Source: Crocosphaera sp. (GTDB taxonomy: Bacteria > Cyanobacteriota > Cyanobacteriia > Cyanobacteriales > Microcystaceae). From it: a stretch of 64,000 nt of DNA. Under the pieces are notes generated by a model. That model searched no databases. It was given only the letters and a program-made list of their open reading frames with translations, and was not told where the DNA came from. Below, one piece after another: positions 61,206-64,000 of this stretch (position 1 is the first letter of the stretch; each line of letters starts with the position of its first letter). The stretch is from positions 32,001 to 96,000 of the forward strand of contig JASJBX010000056.1 of the NCBI GenBank assembly GCA_030066295.1. The letters are read 5' to 3'. The translations under genes were made by a program, and so were the position numbers.

Positions 61206-62402
61206 ATGGCTGATGATGTTCTAATTAAAGTTGACCATGTCTCAAAGAAATTTTGTCGTGATCTTAAGCGTTCTCTGTGGTATGGTGTGCAAGATATCAT
61301 GTCAGAAGTGACAGCCCGAAAATATGAGCATCAGCTTAGGAAAGATGAGTTTTGGTCTGTTAATGATATTTCCTTTGAGTTGCGTCGAGGGGAATGTTTA
61401 GGACTTATCGGCCCCAATGGAGCCGGAAAAAGTACCTTATTAAAAATCCTTAATGGACTGATCAAACCCGACAAAGGAAGAATTGAGCTTAGAGGAAGGA
61501 TCTCGTCATTAATTGAGTTGAGCGCAGGATTCAACCCAATTTTAACCGGGAGAGAAAACATCTATAGTCGAGGAGCCGTTTTAGGATTTACCAAAGCAGA
61601 AATTGATAAGAAACTAGATGCGATTATTGATTTTTCTGAACTAGAAGACTTTATTGATACACCAGTTGTGAACTATAGTTCAGGGATGAAAGTGCGTCTC
61701 GGTTTTGCCGTTGCTGCTCAAATGGAGCCAGACGTATTGTTATTAGATGAAGTCTTAGCGGTTGGAGACGTAGGATTCCGAGCCAAGTGTTTTAATAGTA
61801 TCTATAAGATGATGAAAAATGCTGCAGTTGTTTTGGTTTCCCATAATATGCCCCAAATTAACCGAGTGTGTTCTAACATTGTGGTGATGAATCATGGACA
61901 GCCCGTGTTTCAAGGAGAAGATGTTCCTAAAGGAATTGATAAATTTTATTCTTACTTTCAGGGAGAAGAAGAGGGTCTTGTCATGGGAAGTGGCAAAGCA
62001 GTTATTCATGAGGTGGAGCTAGAATCAAACGGCAAAAAAGGCGTTAAAGAGATTAATTATTTGGATGAACTTTTTGTCAATATTGAGCTTACGATTGACC
62101 CCAGCATTAGCTTGTCTTGTATGCAAGTATTCATCTTGGGACAGGAATTACAAAACGTTGCTCAATGTGATTCAAGGGTCACTGATACTGTCATTCAAAA
62201 TACAGGAGAAAGAATGCAGATTGTAGTTGATTTGGGCAAGATTAACCTAAATCCAGGAATTTATGCGTTAACAATAGCGGTAACATCAGACAATTATGGA
62301 GAACATCTTGCTAAACTTTATAATGTTAATAAATTCAATGTAATTGGAAAGTATTATGGTTATGCTCCTGTACAAATAGCAGGAGACTGGACAGTTAAAT
62401 AA
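61206..62402 (+). CDS. polysaccharide ABC exporter ATP-binding protein (Wzt/TagH-like) with C-terminal substrate-binding-type domain
   Basis: GPNGAGKSTLLKILNGLIKPDKGRIELRGRISSLIELSAGFNPILTGRENIY; YSSGMKVRLGFAVAA; VLLLDEVLAVGD; extra ~150 aa C-terminal domain. Confidence 0.9.
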   Translation: MADDVLIKVDHVSKKFCRDLKRSLWYGVQDIMSEVTARKYEHQLRKDEFWSVNDISFELRRGECLGLIGPNGAGKSTLLKILNGLIKPDKGRIELRGRISSLIELSAGFNPILTGRENIYSRGAVLGFTKAEIDKKLDAIIDFSELEDFIDTPVVNYSSGMKVRLGFAVAAQMEPDVLLLDEVLAVGDVGFRAKCFNSIYKMMKNAAVVLVSHNMPQINRVCSNIVVMNHGQPVFQGEDVPKGIDKFYSYFQGEEEGLVMGSGKAVIHEVELESNGKKGVKEINYLDELFVNIELTIDPSISLSCMQVFILGQELQNVAQCDSRVTDTVIQNTGERMQIVVDLGKINLNPGIYALTIAVTSDNYGEHLAKLYNVNKFNVIGKYYGYAPVQIAGDWTVK

Positions 62403-62566
62403 ATCAGAAAATTCAATCACTGTGATGGTTTTGCAAATACTTTTAATAGTAATCATAGACAATAATCTAGATTGCTTTTAAACTAGGAAATTATCAAAAA
62501 TGATGAGAAGCTAAATCAAGATTAGCTTAAGAAGCATCTATTAAAGTTCCGAAGTTTTTACGACTA

Positions 62567-63424
62567 ATGTACAATTATAATAAAGCTCAAGAATCTATTT
62601 TTATCGTTGGTGTGCCTCGTTCTGGTACAACACTCCTGAGAGTTATGCTAGATTCTCATCCTAATCTAGCTGTGGGACCAGAATCTCCCTGGATAGCTGG
62701 CAGTTATGGCAATATAACTTCCTTTAAAGATTTATACTATTCTTTAGTGGAAGATAAGCGTGGTCCTGTTGTTAACTTTAGTGGTTTATCGGAAAAAGAT
62801 GTCGCTTTAATCTTAGGAGAAGCCTTTGCTAAAATTCTCAATTCTTATGCTCAAGCAAAAGGGAAAAAAAGATGGTTAGAAAAAACCCCTGACCATATCA
62901 CAGAAATTCCCTTTCTGATCAAATTATTTCCTAACAGTAAATATATTCATATAGTCAGAGATGGCCGAGATGTTGCTTGCTCATCCCACAAAGAAAAAAA
63001 GACTTGGGGCAAAAACTTAAATTTATCAAACCAACAAGAAAAAGTAAGAAATTCTCGTTTAAATGCGCTACAAAGATGGTGTTTATGGATAACACAATTT
63101 GAAAAGTGGCAACAAGAATATGAATTAAATGTCTGTCAAATTCGTTACGAAGATTTAGTTAAAGAACCTCGTTACATTCTGGAAAAAATTCTCTCCTTTA
63201 TAAATGAAACCTGGTCAGATGATGTTTTGAATTATGGACAAAAAAAACATGATATTCCTAGTTGGGAAGCCGGTTCCCGTGATGTTTCACAACAATCTCA
63301 GATTACAGATAAAGGAGTTGGACAATGGAAGAATAAATTTACCAACACGGATAAATTAATTACTGCTTCTTTTGCCGATCATTTACTGATAAAATATGGA
63401 TACCCAAAAACGTTAATTAAATAA
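62567..63424 (+). CDS. sulfotransferase family protein
   Basis: 5'-PSB motif VGVPRSGTTLLRVMLDSHP; 3'-PB motif YIHIVRDGRDVACS. Confidence 0.92.
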   Translation: MYNYNKAQESIFIVGVPRSGTTLLRVMLDSHPNLAVGPESPWIAGSYGNITSFKDLYYSLVEDKRGPVVNFSGLSEKDVALILGEAFAKILNSYAQAKGKKRWLEKTPDHITEIPFLIKLFPNSKYIHIVRDGRDVACSSHKEKKTWGKNLNLSNQQEKVRNSRLNALQRWCLWITQFEKWQQEYELNVCQIRYEDLVKEPRYILEKILSFINETWSDDVLNYGQKKHDIPSWEAGSRDVSQQSQITDKGVGQWKNKFTNTDKLITASFADHLLIKYGYPKTLIK

Positions 63425-63444
63425 CATAAATCAGGTAAAATAAT

Positions 63445-64000
63445 ATGCGACTCTTCCATAAAAGATTCAGGAGAAAGCAAGGTAGATCAGTCGCCATTGG
63501 TATCTTTTGTCATCATAAAGCAGGTACCGTGCTTCTTCGGAAAGTTTTTCGCGAAATTAGTAACGTAAAAGATTGGAATTTTCAGTGTGTTTTTACTCAG
63601 AAAGAACAATTTAATCAGAATTTTGATGTAATATTGTTTGGAAATTCAGTTCTGGATATAGCAGATATAACAACATCGTTTGTCGGTGTGCATATCATAA
63701 GAGATCCTAGAGACATAATTGTATCAGCCTATCTCTATCATCGTCGAACTTCAGAGAAATGGTGCATCAATAAAAACTTTAGTCTAGAAGTACCCATAAC
63801 ACATCCAAGAGTTCCCTATAGTCAACAGCATAAGTCTGAAGAATGGAAAATAAAATATCTAAAATCTCTCAAAGGTATGTCTTACCAGGAAAATCTGTTA
63901 TCTATGTCTCAGAAAAATGGTTTGTTCTTCGAGATGAATAATTATGGTTCTTGGATAATAGAGGATATGAAAAATTGGAATTACAATTGCCCTAATATAT
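63445..64000 (+). CDS. second sulfotransferase-like protein (3' truncated by window)
   Basis: GIFCHHKAGTVLLRKVFREIS and GVHIIRDPRDIIVSAYLYHRRT; open to window end. Confidence 0.8.
   Translation, partial: MRLFHKRFRRKQGRSVAIGIFCHHKAGTVLLRKVFREISNVKDWNFQCVFTQKEQFNQNFDVILFGNSVLDIADITTSFVGVHIIRDPRDIIVSAYLYHRRTSEKWCINKNFSLEVPITHPRVPYSQQHKSEEWKIKYLKSLKGMSYQENLLSMSQKNGLFFEMNNYGSWIIEDMKNWNYNCPNI

Noticed and set aside
1-64000. tRNA, rRNA, CRISPR arrays
   Set aside because: None recognised by eye; tRNAscan-SE and a CRISPR finder would be needed to exclude them formally.

Overview
64 kb of an AT-rich cyanobacterial chromosome. The photosystem genes, HIP1 octamers (GCGATCGC) and Nif11/Ycf66-type families suggest a unicellular Crocosphaera/Cyanothece-like organism; this is inferred, not tested. 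Roughly 0-12.4 kb is a phage-tail-like contractile injection system (eCIS / thylakoid-anchored-CIS-like) locus. It carries a tail tube, an Afp7/gp53-like tube-associated protein, a gpI-like baseplate protein, a DUF4280/PAAR-like protein and a DUF4255 (Pvc16-like) protein. Unusual companions are a membrane WD40 protein, a Cache-HAMP sensor with no output domain, a Nif11-like small protein, and a degenerate kinase fused through a TM helix to a PstS-like binding domain. The sheath, spike, gp25/J baseplate and AAA+ ATPase genes are not in the window, and the operon appears to continue past its left edge. The rest is mostly core genome: rph, ferredoxin, hisD, an RNase J-like MBL protein, psbK (missing from the ORF track), a znuABC-type Zn transporter with a Fur/Zur-like box, petCA, psbV, a CheW-CheR-MCP module beside a PilZ gene, a Ser/Thr kinase, ho2-hemN, a STAS-sugar transferase fusion overlapping an anti-sigma-kinase gene, a CruA-family lycopene cyclase, aspC, purF, trxA, purL, trmH, ileS, recO, and the start of a polysaccharide export/sulfation locus. 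Also seen: a YqaE/Pmp3 gene with TGA at codon 3, a decayed AAA ATPase, tandem Ycf66-like genes, and an IS200/IS605-like structured remnant without TnpB. No tRNA, rRNA or CRISPR array was recognised.
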